Assembly (NCBI GenBank): GCA_002493905.1
Contig: DLAJ01000009.1
Coordinates: 1-64,000 of the forward strand
Reading direction: 5' to 3'
DNA: 64,000 nt
Source: Lachnospiraceae bacterium UBA7050
GTDB taxonomy: Bacteria; Bacillota; Clostridia; Lachnospirales; Lachnospiraceae
Part shown: one piece after another, positions 45,032 through 54,256 of the stretch
Numbering within the stretch: the stretch's first letter is position 1
How the letters are laid out: the number at the start of each line of letters is the position of its first letter
The notes under the pieces: model-generated
What the model saw: only the letters and a program-made list of their open reading frames with translations
What the model was told of the DNA's origin: nothing
The model's database searches: none
Made by a program: the position numbers and the translations under genes

Positions 45032-45219
45032 TGTGGATATTGTGGATGAAGAAAGCATGTCCGCGGGCGGAGAGAAGTTTGAAAGAAACTTTCAAACTTC
45101 TTATTGGTGCCATATCGCAGGCATTTGCCTGCGATATGCAGGGGTATAGAGATAAGAAAAAAATATCCACAATTTTTGACGGAGTGTTTTTCCGAAAAAA
45201 ATGTGGATATTGTGGATGA
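45032..45219. promoter_or_regulatory. Cluster of DnaA-box-like motifs
   Basis: TGTGGATAT (45032-45040), TGTGGATGA (45041-45049), ATATCCACA (45163-45171), TGTGGATAT (45202-45210), TGTGGATGA (45211-45219). Each is one mismatch from TTATCCACA or its complement. Two are abutting pairs. They lie upstream of the primosome operon. Confidence 0.5.
45073..45145 (+). repeat. Family B intergenic element, copy 2
   Basis: AGAAGTTTGAAAG-AAA-CTTTCAAACTTCT (45073-45101), then TATTGGTGCC, then ATATCGCAGGCA (45112-45123)/TGCCTGCGATAT (45126-45137), then GCAGGGG. Here it lies between two minus-strand genes, so its sense relative to transcription is unclear. Confidence 0.65.
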
Positions 45220-46599
45220 TTATGATTTTAACAACATTTCGCCGATGTTTACGACGTCTCCGGCCCCCATAGTTATCAACAGATCGCCGTTTATGCAATT
45301 TTTCCGGATGAATTCTGCAATATCTGAAAAAGTTCCGGGACAGTCACAGGGTACATGAAGTGCGCGCAGTTCTTCTGCGAGCGTCTCGGAGCTGATGCCG
45401 AGCGTATCTGTTTCGCGTGCAGGGAAAATATCCGCAAGGATGACATGATCGGCTGCGGAGAGCGCCCGCGCGAAGTCCTTGAGGAATGTTTTCGTGCGCG
45501 TGTAAGTATGGGGCTGGAAAACGCACCATAGCTTCTTGTGCGGGTAATGCGCTGCGGCGCGCAGGGTTGCGGTAATTTCTGTCGGGTGATGTGCATAATC
45601 ATCTATTATGGTGATGCCGTTAAGTTCGCCTTTATATTCAAAGCGGCGGCTTGTTCCTGAAAAATGGGAAAGCGCCTCTAAAGCCGTCTCATCGGAGATG
45701 CCGATTTCGCCGGCGAGGGAGAGCGCGGCAAGGGAATTTAGGACATTGTGTTCGCCGGGAACATGCAGTGTCACGGCAAGTTCGGGACCGTTTTTACGGA
45801 CAAGCGTATAGGAAGCATTTCCATACATGTCATAGGAGAGGGCGCGGTAGGAATAGTCGCAGGATGATTCCCGTCCGAAGGTGACAACCCGGCAGGAAAG
45901 ATCCTGCGTCAGCTCCTCATAGCCCGGAATGGACGCATGGATGATTAATACGCCGTCGGAAGGCAGAAGGGAGGCAAAGCGGTGAAACGAATCACGGATT
46001 TCGGTAATATCATGGAAGAAATCCATATGATCTTCCTCCACGTTGAGAATGATGCCGATGCGTGGGAAAAAACTTAAAAAACTGTTGGTGTATTCGCACG
46101 CTTCCGTCACAAATACATCGGAATGACCAATGCGGAAATTGGAACCGGTTTCTTTTAAGATGCCCCCGATCGAAATGGTCGGATCGGAACCTGCGTGCAG
46201 CAGGATGGAAGAAATCATGGAGGTAGTGGTCGTCTTACCATGTGTGCCGCTGACGGCAATCGGAGTGCGGTAGCATTTCATGATCTGTCCGAGAAGCTCG
46301 GCGCGGGTCAGCATCGGAATGCCGGCTTCTTTTGCGGCTGCAAACTCAGGGTTATCCGCATGGATTGCAGCGGTATAGACGACGAGTGCAGGAGCCGGAG
46401 ACAGATTGGCGGCGCATTGTCCGATTTTGATAAGCGCGCCTTTTTCTGCCAGAGCATCCGTCAATGCTGAGACTTTGGCATCTGAGCCGGACACTGTAAA
46501 TCCTTTTGCGAGTAAAAGCTCGGCAAGTCCGCTCATGCTGATGCCGCCGATACCGATAAAATGAATATGAATAGGGGTCTGAAAATCAATCTGATACAT
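45220..46599 (-). CDS. murC: UDP-N-acetylmuramate--L-alanine ligase
   Basis: 459 residues from ATG 46599, with AGGAAGG upstream; the 31-codon extension to 46692 covers the promoter. It adds L-Ala to UDP-MurNAc in peptidoglycan synthesis. The UDP-binding N-terminus (HIHFIGIGGISMSGLAELLL), the ATP loop VSGTHGKTTTTSMI, and DDYAHHPTEI in the C-terminal part are diagnostic for MurC rather than Mpl. Confidence 0.95.
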   Translation of the reverse strand: MYQIDFQTPIHIHFIGIGGISMSGLAELLLAKGFTVSGSDAKVSALTDALAEKGALIKIGQCAANLSPAPALVVYTAAIHADNPEFAAAKEAGIPMLTRAELLGQIMKCYRTPIAVSGTHGKTTTTSMISSILLHAGSDPTISIGGILKETGSNFRIGHSDVFVTEACEYTNSFLSFFPRIGIILNVEEDHMDFFHDITEIRDSFHRFASLLPSDGVLIIHASIPGYEELTQDLSCRVVTFGRESSCDYSYRALSYDMYGNASYTLVRKNGPELAVTLHVPGEHNVLNSLAALSLAGEIGISDETALEALSHFSGTSRRFEYKGELNGITIIDDYAHHPTEITATLRAAAHYPHKKLWCVFQPHTYTRTKTFLKDFARALSAADHVILADIFPARETDTLGISSETLAEELRALHVPCDCPGTFSDIAEFIRKNCINGDLLITMGAGDVVNIGEMLLKS

Positions 46600-46642
46600 G
46601 GGAGCCTTCCTGTCACTATGATAATAAATAGATTCTGTCGCT

Positions 46643-46671
46643 ATTATATATCTATTAAGGAAAAAACACAA
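46643..46671 (-). promoter_or_regulatory. Promoter of murC
   Basis: On the minus strand TTGTGT (46671-46666) and TATAAT (46648-46643), spacing 17 nt. Confidence 0.65.
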
Positions 46672-46781
46672 ATAGATATTAGAAAATGCCAAAATGCATA
46701 ATGATAAAATAAAAAATGAGAAAACATGTCGAAAATGTTCACAATTTTTTTGAAAAAATGAGCAGTTTTTTGTAAATTATA

Positions 46782-46810
46782 TTCACTTTCCGATAAGGGT
46801 GTGCTATAAT
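46782..46810 (+). promoter_or_regulatory. Promoter of glgCD
   Basis: TTCACT (46782-46787) and TATAAT (46805-46810), spacing 17 nt. Confidence 0.65.
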
Positions 46811-46862
46811 GAATCCTATAGCGGTACTATTTTACTAGATTTTATAAAAATGAGGTGATGTC

Positions 46863-48131
46863 ATGATTAAGAAAGAGATGATTGCCATGCTGCTTGCAGG
46901 CGGGCAGGGCAGCAGATTGGGAGTATTGACCGCAAAAGTGGCGAAACCGGCAGTTTCTTTCGGCGGAAAGTACAGGATCATTGATTTTCCGCTGAGTAAC
47001 TGTATTAATTCGGGTGTTGATACGGTGGGAGTCCTGACACAGTACCAGCCCCTTAGGCTGAATACGCATATCGGCATTGGTATTCCGTGGGATTTAGACA
47101 GAAATATCGGTGGCGTGACGGTGCTTCCGCCGTATGAGAAGAGTACGAATACGGAGTGGTATACCGGAACGGCGAACGCGATCTACCAGAATATTGATTA
47201 TATGGAAAATTATAATCCTGAATATGTGCTCATTCTTTCGGGCGATCATATTTATAAGATGGATTATGAGGTGATGCTTGATTTCCATAAGAAAAATGGA
47301 GCTGAGGTTACGATTGCGGCAATGCCTGTTCCCATGGAGGAGGCGAAGCGCTTCGGTATTGTTATTACGGATGAGAACCGCAAGATCGTTGACTTTGAGG
47401 AAAAACCGGAGAATCCGCGTAGCAACCTTGCGTCCATGGGTATTTATATCTTTAACTGGAAGACACTGAAGGAGGCGCTCATTGCCAAGGCAGAGCAGCC
47501 TGCGCTTGACTTCGGTAAGCATGTCATTCCGTATTGCCATGAGAACGGGGCACCCATGTATGCGTATGAATTTAACGGCTATTGGAAAGATGTCGGGACT
47601 CTGAATTCTTATTGGGAAGCGAACATGGAGCTGATCGATATTGTTCCGGAGTTCAATCTCTATGAGGAATATTGGAAGATTTACACAAAGAGCAATCAGA
47701 TATCCCCGCAGTACATTTCAGGGGAGAGCGTTGTGGAGCGGAGTCTGATCGGCGAAGGGTCTGAGATTTACGGAAAGGTTTATAATTCCGTGATTGGCTG
47801 CGGCGTAAAAATCGGGAAGGATACCATTGTACGCGACTCCATTATCATGAACGACACAATGATCGGCGATGGCTGTGAAGTAAACAAGGGAATTATAGCT
47901 GAGAATGTTGTGGTCGGGAACAGGGTAAAACTCGGCGTTGGCGGGGAAGCTGAAAACGACACGATGCCGCATATCTATAATCACGGTATTGCGACGATCG
48001 GTGAGCGTTCGGTTGTGCCGGATGATGTCAGCGTGGGCAAGAATACGGTGATTGCAGGTGTGACGGATAGGGAGGATTATCCTGACGGTATGCTTGCAAG
48101 CGGGAAATCTCTGATTAAGGCAGGTGACTGA
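46863..48131 (+). CDS. glgC: Glucose-1-phosphate adenylyltransferase
   Basis: 422 residues. It makes ADP-glucose for glycogen. The nucleotidyltransferase N-terminus [15 protein letters not shown] and the [17 protein letters not shown] segment hold the substrate sites; [11 protein letters not shown] and the DHIYKMDY segment follow; the C-terminus is a left-handed beta helix. glgD starts 2 nt after the stop, typical of Firmicutes where GlgC and GlgD form a complex. Confidence 0.97.
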   Translation: MIKKEMIAMLLAGGQGSRLGVLTAKVAKPAVSFGGKYRIIDFPLSNCINSGVDTVGVLTQYQPLRLNTHIGIGIPWDLDRNIGGVTVLPPYEKSTNTEWYTGTANAIYQNIDYMENYNPEYVLILSGDHIYKMDYEVMLDFHKKNGAEVTIAAMPVPMEEAKRFGIVITDENRKIVDFEEKPENPRSNLASMGIYIFNWKTLKEALIAKAEQPALDFGKHVIPYCHENGAPMYAYEFNGYWKDVGTLNSYWEANMELIDIVPEFNLYEEYWKIYTKSNQISPQYISGESVVERSLIGEGSEIYGKVYNSVIGCGVKIGKDTIVRDSIIMNDTMIGDGCEVNKGIIAENVVVGNRVKLGVGGEAENDTMPHIYNHGIATIGERSVVPDDVSVGKNTVIAGVTDREDYPDGMLASGKSLIKAGD

Positions 48132-48133
48132 AT

Positions 48134-49252
48134 ATGAAAGCGATAGGAATTATTTTAGCAGGCGGAAATAATCACAGAATGAAGGAACTGACACAGAAAC
48201 GTGCAGTCTCGGCTATGCCGATTGCGGGGAGCTACCGCGGAATTGACTTTGCGCTGAGCAATATGACAAATTCCCGTATCCAGAGGGTTGCCGTGTTTAC
48301 ACAGTATAATGCAAGAAGCCTGGAAGATCATTTGAGCTCCTCCAAGTGGTGGGATTTTGGACGTAAGCAGGGCGGACTTTCCGTATTTGCGCCGACCGTA
48401 ACCTCTGAGAACAGTACATGGTACCGCGGAACTGCGGACGCAATCTGGCAGAATCTTTCTTATCTGAAAAATGCGCATGAACCTTATGTCGTGATTACAT
48501 CCGGCGACTGTGTATATAAGATGGATTACAATAAGGTGCTTGAGTATCATATTGAGAAAAAAGCGGATATCACGGTCGTGGTAAAGGATATGCCGGAGGG
48601 GACAAATGTCGAGCGGTATGGAACCGTCAAGATGAACGAAGACTGCAGGATTGAGGAATTTGAGGAAAAGCCGCTGATGGCAAAATCCAATACCATTTCC
48701 TGCGGTATCTATATTATCAGAAGGCGTCAGCTGATCGAACTGATTGAGCGTTCCGCGATGGAAGAGCGCATGGATTTCGTCAGGGATATTCTGATCCGGT
48801 ATAAAAATGTCAAGCGTATTTATGGATATAAAACCAAGGAATACTGGAGCAATATCGCAAGCGTGGACGATTATTTCAGGACCAATATGGATTTCCTGAA
48901 ACCGGAGATCCGCAAGTATTTCTTCGGGGAATATCCGAATATCTACTCAAAGGTGGATGACCTTCCGCCTGCGAAGTACAATGTCGGCATGAGCGTAAAG
49001 AACAGCCTGATCTCAAGCGGAAGCATTATTAACGGCACGGTTGAAGATTCCGTTGTCTTTAAGGAAGTATTTATCGGCAACAACTGCTATATTAAGAATT
49101 CCATCATTCTCAACGATGTGTATATCGGGGATAATACACATATTGAGAACTGCATTGTGGAAGGGCATGATACGATCAGAGCCAATTCCTATTATAAAGG
49201 AGAGGATGGCGTTAAAGTGGTTGTTGAGAACAGTGAGAGATATGTTTTATAG
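48134..49252 (+). CDS. glgD: Glucose-1-phosphate adenylyltransferase, regulatory-type subunit
   Basis: 372 residues, a GlgC paralogue with a degenerate catalytic loop: ILAGGNNHRMKELTQKRAVS replaces the GGxGxRL pattern. In relatives GlgD has little activity alone but stimulates GlgC. It is translationally adjacent to glgC. No glycogen synthase or branching enzyme is in the window. Confidence 0.95.
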   Translation: MKAIGIILAGGNNHRMKELTQKRAVSAMPIAGSYRGIDFALSNMTNSRIQRVAVFTQYNARSLEDHLSSSKWWDFGRKQGGLSVFAPTVTSENSTWYRGTADAIWQNLSYLKNAHEPYVVITSGDCVYKMDYNKVLEYHIEKKADITVVVKDMPEGTNVERYGTVKMNEDCRIEEFEEKPLMAKSNTISCGIYIIRRRQLIELIERSAMEERMDFVRDILIRYKNVKRIYGYKTKEYWSNIASVDDYFRTNMDFLKPEIRKYFFGEYPNIYSKVDDLPPAKYNVGMSVKNSLISSGSIINGTVEDSVVFKEVFIGNNCYIKNSIILNDVYIGDNTHIENCIVEGHDTIRANSYYKGEDGVKVVVENSERYVL

Positions 49253-49315
49253 GAAGACCGGGGGAAAGTCTGTTACTGTTTAGAGATTTGGTAAGGAACA
49301 AAGGGGGATTGCAAA

Positions 49316-49588
49316 ATGAACATTACGGATGTCCGTGTCAGGAAGATTACCAAAGAGGGTAAGATGAAGGCAATTGTGTCAATTACAATCGACAATGAAT
49401 TCGTCATTCATGACATTAAGGTCATTGAGGGGGAAAAAGGGATGTTTATCGCCATGCCGAGCAAGAAGGCGGCGGACGGGGAATATCGGGATATAGCGCA
49501 TCCGATCAACTCGGATACGAGAGATCAGATTCAGAGGATCGTGTTGGAGCGCTATGAGCAGGCTTTGCTGATTCCTGATGATGAGTAA
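49316..49588 (+). CDS. spoVG: Septation/sporulation regulator SpoVG
   Basis: 90 residues, full length. The start [20 protein letters not shown] and the [20 protein letters not shown] motif are diagnostic. A small nucleic-acid-binding regulator affecting cell division, sporulation and envelope genes. A double hairpin (49595-49667) follows within 7 nt. Confidence 0.97.
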   Translation: MNITDVRVRKITKEGKMKAIVSITIDNEFVIHDIKVIEGEKGMFIAMPSKKAADGEYRDIAHPINSDTRDQIQRIVLERYEQALLIPDDE

Positions 49589-49594
49589 AAAAAA

Positions 49595-49667
49595 AGACTT
49601 CCGCCGGGGCGGAAGTCTTTCGAAGAAATGCCGAAGGCATTTCTTCTGGACGCAAAGCGGATTCTTC
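49595..49667 (+). promoter_or_regulatory. Family C double hairpin, copy 2 (spoVG-pth gap)
   Basis: After nine A, AGACTTCCGCC (49595-49605)/GGCGGAAGTCT (49608-49618), then TTC, then GAAGAAATGCC (49622-49632)/GGCATTTCTTC (49636-49646), then TGGA, 9 nt, GATTCTTC. Same architecture and spacing as copy 1 with different stem bases. The first hairpin may double as the spoVG terminator. Confidence 0.7.
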
Positions 49668-49707
49668 CGTGTTGAGGTATCACAAAGAAAAAATCAGTGC
49701 GGAGTAA

Positions 49708-49738
49708 AACGGGGATGTTGCGAAACATCCCCGTTTTT
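49708..49738 (+). terminator. Terminator before pth
   Basis: AACGGGGATGTT (49708-49719), GCGA loop, AACATCCCCGTT (49724-49735), then TTT. A clean 12-bp stem only 39 nt before the pth ATG. Confidence 0.85.
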
Positions 49739-49777
49739 GGTATGGTAAAAAGAGAAAACGAAACAGAGGAAACAGAG

Positions 49778-50344
49778 ATGGTTATCATTGTCGGTTTGGG
49801 GAATCCGGGCAGGGAATATGCGCATACACGCCATAATGCAGGATTTGGCGTGATTGATAAATTGGCGGAACAATACCGGATTTCCGTGACAGAAAAAAAG
49901 CATAAGGCGTTAATCGGAAAAGGACTGATTGACGGTGTAAAGGTCGTCCTTGCAAAACCACAGACGTATATGAATTTAAGCGGCGAGAGTGTCCGTGCAC
50001 TGCTTGATTACTACAAAGCGGACGAGAGAGAGGAGCTGCTTGTCATTTATGATGATATCAGCCTGGACGTTGGCAGGCTGCGCATCCGCAAAAAAGGGAG
50101 CGCAGGGGGACATAATGGGATCAAAAGTATTATTGCGCATCTTGGGCACGACGAGTTTACGCGGATCAAAGTCGGCGTCGGCGATAAGCCGAAGGGCGGT
50201 GATCTGGCAGATCATGTGCTTGGCGGGTTCTGCGCGGAAGATAAGGTTAAGATGGAGGAGAGCATGACGCGTGCGGCGCACGCGGCGGTTTGCATATTAT
50301 GTGACGGTGCGGATCATGCAATGAATTTATATAACGGCAGTTAG
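49778..50344 (+). CDS. pth: Peptidyl-tRNA hydrolase
   Basis: 188 residues from ATG 49778, after GAGGAAACAG; the frame opens earlier but crosses the terminator. It recycles peptidyl-tRNA released from stalled ribosomes. VGLGNPGREYAHTRHNAGF contains the catalytic His; KPQTYMNLSGESV and GSAGGHNGIKSI are the other motifs. mfd follows after a structured leader, a conserved neighbour pair in Firmicutes. Confidence 0.97.
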   Translation: MVIIVGLGNPGREYAHTRHNAGFGVIDKLAEQYRISVTEKKHKALIGKGLIDGVKVVLAKPQTYMNLSGESVRALLDYYKADEREELLVIYDDISLDVGRLRIRKKGSAGGHNGIKSIIAHLGHDEFTRIKVGVGDKPKGGDLADHVLGGFCAEDKVKMEESMTRAAHAAVCILCDGADHAMNLYNGS

Positions 50345-50345
50345 A

Positions 50346-50440
50346 AGTGTGGAGAGAAGTTCTATGGCTCACAGCAAAGGTCTACTTCTCAGGCTTGGCT
50401 GTTTTTGCAAAGGCGGTACAGCCGTCTTGGAACTTCTAAA
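50346..50440 (+). promoter_or_regulatory. Folded leader of mfd with alternative pairings
   Basis: AGAAGTTC (50355-50362) pairs with GAACTTCT (50430-50437) and, alternatively, AGAAGT with ACTTCT at 50384-50389. GGCTGT (50397-50402) pairs with ACAGCC (50418-50423) or, alternatively, GCTGT with ACAGC at 50371-50375. The two sets exclude each other, which is switch-like. No known motif recognised. Confidence 0.45.
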
Positions 50441-50461
50441 GCTTCACATAAGGACAGGGGG

Positions 50462-53400
50462 ATGGTTATGAGCATGCTGACGGCTCCGGTAAAGGAGCTC
50501 GGGGAGTACGAGCATATACAAAAGGCAATTCTCAAAGGAGAGAGCGTGTCGGTTATCGGGTGTGTGGATTCCCAGAAGCTGCATATGGTCTACGGATTCG
50601 GAGAAGCGTTCCCGCTGAAAGTCATAGCGACTTACAGCGATCTTCGGGCGAAGGAGATTTGTGAGGACGCGGCGCTTTATGACAAAAATGTCAGATACTA
50701 CCCGGCGAAGGACCTGATTTTTTATCAGGCTGATATTCACGGGAATGAGCTTGTCGGTCAGCGTGTGCGCTGCCTGCGCAGCATTATGCAGGGGGAACCT
50801 GTCACGATTGTCACAACGTTCGACAGTCTGATGACACCGCAGATACCGCCGCAGATTCTTCATGACAGCGTTGTCACAATTGAGGAAGGCGGAATCGTTG
50901 ATATCGGCGTACTGACCGTGCGGCTGGTTTCGATGGGTTATGAAAAGACTGCGCAGGTGGAAACACCGGGGCAGTTCAGCATCCGCGGCGGAATTATCGA
51001 TGTATTTGATCTGACAGAAGAAAATCCATACCGCATTGAACTGTGGGGCGAGGAGGCAGAGTCGATCCGCAGCTTTGATATTTTAAGCCAGCGCTCATTG
51101 GAGGGACTCCCGAAGATCTGTATTTATCCGGCGGCGGAGATGATCTTAACTGCCGGGCGTATTGCGCAGGGCGTGGAACGGATGAGCGCGGAAGCACAGG
51201 AAGTGGAAGCGCGCTTTCGGGAAAAATTTCAGACGGAAGAGGCGCACCGCGTTCACTGTATGATACAGGAGCTGTCGGAGCTGCTTTCGGAGTCGGGGTC
51301 CGTGGACGCGGCGGGATTCCTTAATATGGAGAGTTATATCCGTTATTTTTATCCGGAAGCAGTCAGCCTGTTGGAATTGTTTGACGAGAAGAAGCTGCTG
51401 CTGGTGCTGGATGAGCCGGCGAGAATGAAAGAGCATGCGGATGCGGTTGAACTGGAATTTCGGGAGAGCATGATGCACCGCGCTGAAAAAGGGTATCTTC
51501 TTCCACAGCAGATGAATCTGCTGTCTTCTGTGGAGGAGACGTTTGCAAGAGTCATGCGTTACGGTGTGATGGCGCTTTCCACGATGGATTTTAAGAATGT
51601 GCCGATGAAATTTCAGCACAAATTTTCCGTTACCGTGAGGAGTGTCGCTTCTTATAATAATAGTTTCGAGGCGCTGGTCAATGATCTAGAGCAGTATCAT
51701 AAGAAAGGATTCCGCGTCATGCTTTTTTCAACGTCAAAGACGAGGGCGAAGCGGCTGGCAGAAGACTTGCGGGAGCGGGACTTAAACGCGTGGTATACGG
51801 ACGATCCGGAGAAGGAATTAAAGAGGGGTGAGATTGCGAGCGTCAGCGGTACGGTGCGCAGGGGGTTTGAATATCCGGAGATTCAGTTTGTCGTTCTTTC
51901 GGAGAATGACATTTTTACGGCACATAAAAAGAAAAAACGGTACAAAAAAACGTATGAGGGTCAGAAGATCCGCAGTTTTTCGGACTTGAAGGCGGGTGAT
52001 TACGTCGTTCATGAAAATCATGGGCTCGGCGTTTACCGCGGCATTGAAAAGATTGAGATGGATAAGGTCACGAAAGACTATATGAAGATTGAGTATGGGG
52101 GAGGAGGAATCCTGTACGTTTTGGCGACCGGGCTGGATGCGATCCAGAAATACGCGTCGGCGGATGCGGCGAAAACCCCAAAACTCAACAAACTTGGCAC
52201 GACTGAGTGGGAGCGCACGAAGAGCCGCGTGCGGGGGGCGGTCGCACAGGTTGCACAGGACCTGGTGGAACTGTATGCAGAGCGCCAGCAGAAAGAAGGT
52301 TATGTCTACGGTACGGATACGGTCTGGCAGAGAGAGTTTGAGGAGCTGTTTCCCTATGAGGAAACCCAGGACCAGCTGGACGCGATTGAAGCGGTTAAAA
52401 AGGATATGGAGAGTCCCAAGATTATGGACCGCCTGATCTGCGGGGACGTCGGCTATGGGAAAACGGAAATTGCAATCCGCGCGGCATTTAAGGCAGTGCA
52501 GGAAAATAAACAGGTCGTGTTTCTCGTACCGACCACAATTCTGGCGCAGCAGCATTACAATACATTTGTACAGCGCATGAAGGAGTTTCCGGTGCGTGTG
52601 GAACTGCTTTCGCGGTTCCGGTCTCCGGCACAACAGAAAAAGACAATCGAGGCGTTAAAGAGCGGCATGGCGGATATTGTGATCGGAACGCACAGAGTGC
52701 TTTCCTCCGATGTGCGCTTTAAGGATTTGGGACTGCTGATTGTGGATGAGGAGCAGCGCTTTGGTGTAACGCATAAAGAAAAGATCAAGAAGCTGAGAAA
52801 CACGGTGGACGTGATGACATTGACCGCGACGCCGATTCCGCGCACGATGCATATGAGTCTGATCGGCATCCGGGATATGAGCGTGCTGGAGGAGGCGCCG
52901 AACGAACGGCTTCCGATTCAGACCTATGTGATGGAGTATAACGAGGAGATGGTGCGCGAGGCGGTTGTCCGCGAATTGTCAAGAGGCGGTCAGGTATATT
53001 ATGTCTATAACCGTGTGCATAATATTGCCGATATTACCGATCAGTTAAAACAGCTGATACCGGAGGCCAATATTGCGTTCGCACACGGACAGATGCGGGA
53101 GACGGAGCTGGAACGCATCATGTTTGATTTTATTAACGGCGAGATCGACGTTCTTGTTTCTACAACGATCATTGAGACGGGGATGGATATTTCTAATGTT
53201 AATACGATGATTATTCATGATTCCGACACGATGGGCTTAGCGCAGCTCTATCAGCTCCGCGGGCGTGTCGGACGCTCGAACCGTACCGCGTACGCATTTT
53301 TGATGTACCGGCGGGATAAGCTGCTAAAAGAGGTCGCGGAGAAGCGGCTTCAGGCAATCCGTGAGTTTACCGAACTGGGGAGCGGCATCAAGATCGCCAT

Positions 53401-54013
53401 GCGCGATTTAGAGATTCGCGGCGCTGGGAATCTGCTCGGCGCTGAACAGCATGGGCATATGGAAGCGGTCGGCTATGATCTGTATTGTAAAATGTTGAGC
53501 GAGGCAGTAAAACGGCTGAAAGGACAGGGGGAGCGCGCGGATTTCCAGACGACGGTCGATCTTGCGGCGGACGCTTATATCCCGCCGTCCTATATCGTAA
53601 ACGAGGTGCAGAAGCTCGATATCTATAAGCGGATTGCGGCGATTGAAAGCGAGGAACAGGCGGAGGATATGCGGGATGAACTGCGCGACCGGTTCGGAAA
53701 AGTGCCGAAATCGGCGCAGAACCTGATGCGTATCTCGCTCATCCGCACGTCCGCGCACAGGCTGTATGTCACGGAACTGAAGGGGGAAGCAGGGAAACTG
53801 CGCATTACAATGCTGCCGCAGGCACCGGTCAACGTTGTGAAGCTGCCGGATTTTATCGCGTCTTTTGACGGAGCGTTGAAGTTTGAGACGAAAGGTGTTC
53901 CAGTGTTTGTGCATACATACCCAAAGATTGGGATTGTGGAGAAGGATGAGAGCCGCTTAATGGATGTCTGCGAGCAGGTGCTTTCAAAGATGCACATGCT
54001 TTATGAGGCATAA
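50462..54013 (+). CDS. mfd: Transcription-repair coupling factor
   Basis: 1183 residues. Order: UvrB-homology region (about 1-350: FSIRGGIIDVFDLTEENPYRIE), RNA polymerase-interacting CarD-like domain (about 495-590: LKAGDYVVHENHGLGVYRG), RecG-like helicase with Walker A GDVGYGKTEIAIRAAF and DEEQ box VDEEQRFGV, and a C-terminal TRCF domain. It displaces stalled polymerase and recruits UvrA. The start may be ATG 50462, 50468 or 50474; GGGGG and AAGGA precede all. Confidence 0.97.
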   Translation: MVMSMLTAPVKELGEYEHIQKAILKGESVSVIGCVDSQKLHMVYGFGEAFPLKVIATYSDLRAKEICEDAALYDKNVRYYPAKDLIFYQADIHGNELVGQRVRCLRSIMQGEPVTIVTTFDSLMTPQIPPQILHDSVVTIEEGGIVDIGVLTVRLVSMGYEKTAQVETPGQFSIRGGIIDVFDLTEENPYRIELWGEEAESIRSFDILSQRSLEGLPKICIYPAAEMILTAGRIAQGVERMSAEAQEVEARFREKFQTEEAHRVHCMIQELSELLSESGSVDAAGFLNMESYIRYFYPEAVSLLELFDEKKLLLVLDEPARMKEHADAVELEFRESMMHRAEKGYLLPQQMNLLSSVEETFARVMRYGVMALSTMDFKNVPMKFQHKFSVTVRSVASYNNSFEALVNDLEQYHKKGFRVMLFSTSKTRAKRLAEDLRERDLNAWYTDDPEKELKRGEIASVSGTVRRGFEYPEIQFVVLSENDIFTAHKKKKRYKKTYEGQKIRSFSDLKAGDYVVHENHGLGVYRGIEKIEMDKVTKDYMKIEYGGGGILYVLATGLDAIQKYASADAAKTPKLNKLGTTEWERTKSRVRGAVAQVAQDLVELYAERQQKEGYVYGTDTVWQREFEELFPYEETQDQLDAIEAVKKDMESPKIMDRLICGDVGYGKTEIAIRAAFKAVQENKQVVFLVPTTILAQQHYNTFVQRMKEFPVRVELLSRFRSPAQQKKTIEALKSGMADIVIGTHRVLSSDVRFKDLGLLIVDEEQRFGVTHKEKIKKLRNTVDVMTLTATPIPRTMHMSLIGIRDMSVLEEAPNERLPIQTYVMEYNEEMVREAVVRELSRGGQVYYVYNRVHNIADITDQLKQLIPEANIAFAHGQMRETELERIMFDFINGEIDVLVSTTIIETGMDISNVNTMIIHDSDTMGLAQLYQLRGRVGRSNRTAYAFLMYRRDKLLKEVAEKRLQAIREFTELGSGIKIAMRDLEIRGAGNLLGAEQHGHMEAVGYDLYCKMLSEAVKRLKGQGERADFQTTVDLAADAYIPPSYIVNEVQKLDIYKRIAAIESEEQAEDMRDELRDRFGKVPKSAQNLMRISLIRTSAHRLYVTELKGEAGKLRITMLPQAPVNVVKLPDFIASFDGALKFETKGVPVFVHTYPKIGIVEKDESRLMDVCEQVLSKMHMLYEA

Positions 54014-54117
54014 GCTTCTAGGCAGCGGCTGGAGTATCGGCGAATATGCGTGTTGAAGCGCAAAAAGGCGTATAACGGTAAAAAATGTTGTAAAAGAAGT
54101 GCAAAAAAGACAGTACG

Positions 54118-54154
54118 AAAGGCGGGAGAATCGTTGAAAAATCCTGCCTTTTTT
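54118..54154 (+). terminator. Terminator after mfd, overlapping the next promoter
   Basis: AAAGGCGGGA (54118-54127) pairs with TCCTGCCTTT (54142-54151) with one G-U, then T residues. The loop contains the -35 box of the following promoter. Confidence 0.75.
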
Positions 54155-54162
54155 AGTAGAAT
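54134..54162 (+). promoter_or_regulatory. Promoter of the FGGY kinase operon
   Basis: TTGAAA (54134-54139) and TAGAAT (54157-54162) with 17-nt spacing, embedded in the mfd terminator. Confidence 0.5.
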
Positions 54163-54256
54163 GAAAACAGACAAAATCTGGAAGAATTTTTACAGACGAT
54201 GACGGGCGGCTGTGCCCGGCGCAAGTCTGAATGATGAAAAAGGGGGAGGCAGATTC

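Larger units (their letters stand above)
44794..45219. other. Intergenic region with DnaA-like boxes and family B element
   Basis: This 426-nt gap between murC and dnaD contains five DnaA-box-like nonamers (45032-45219), a 13-bp hairpin with AAA loop (45073-45101), a family B element and a minus-strand extended -10 near 44950. A 21-bp direct repeat (ATGTGGATATTGTGGATGA with flanking A) occurs at both ends. No gene is seen. Confidence 0.6.

Noticed and set aside
45028..45219. Chromosomal replication origin
   Set aside because: DnaA-like boxes are present, but there is no dnaA-dnaN or rpmH neighbourhood and no clear AT-rich unwinding element, so a regulatory or titration site is more likely.
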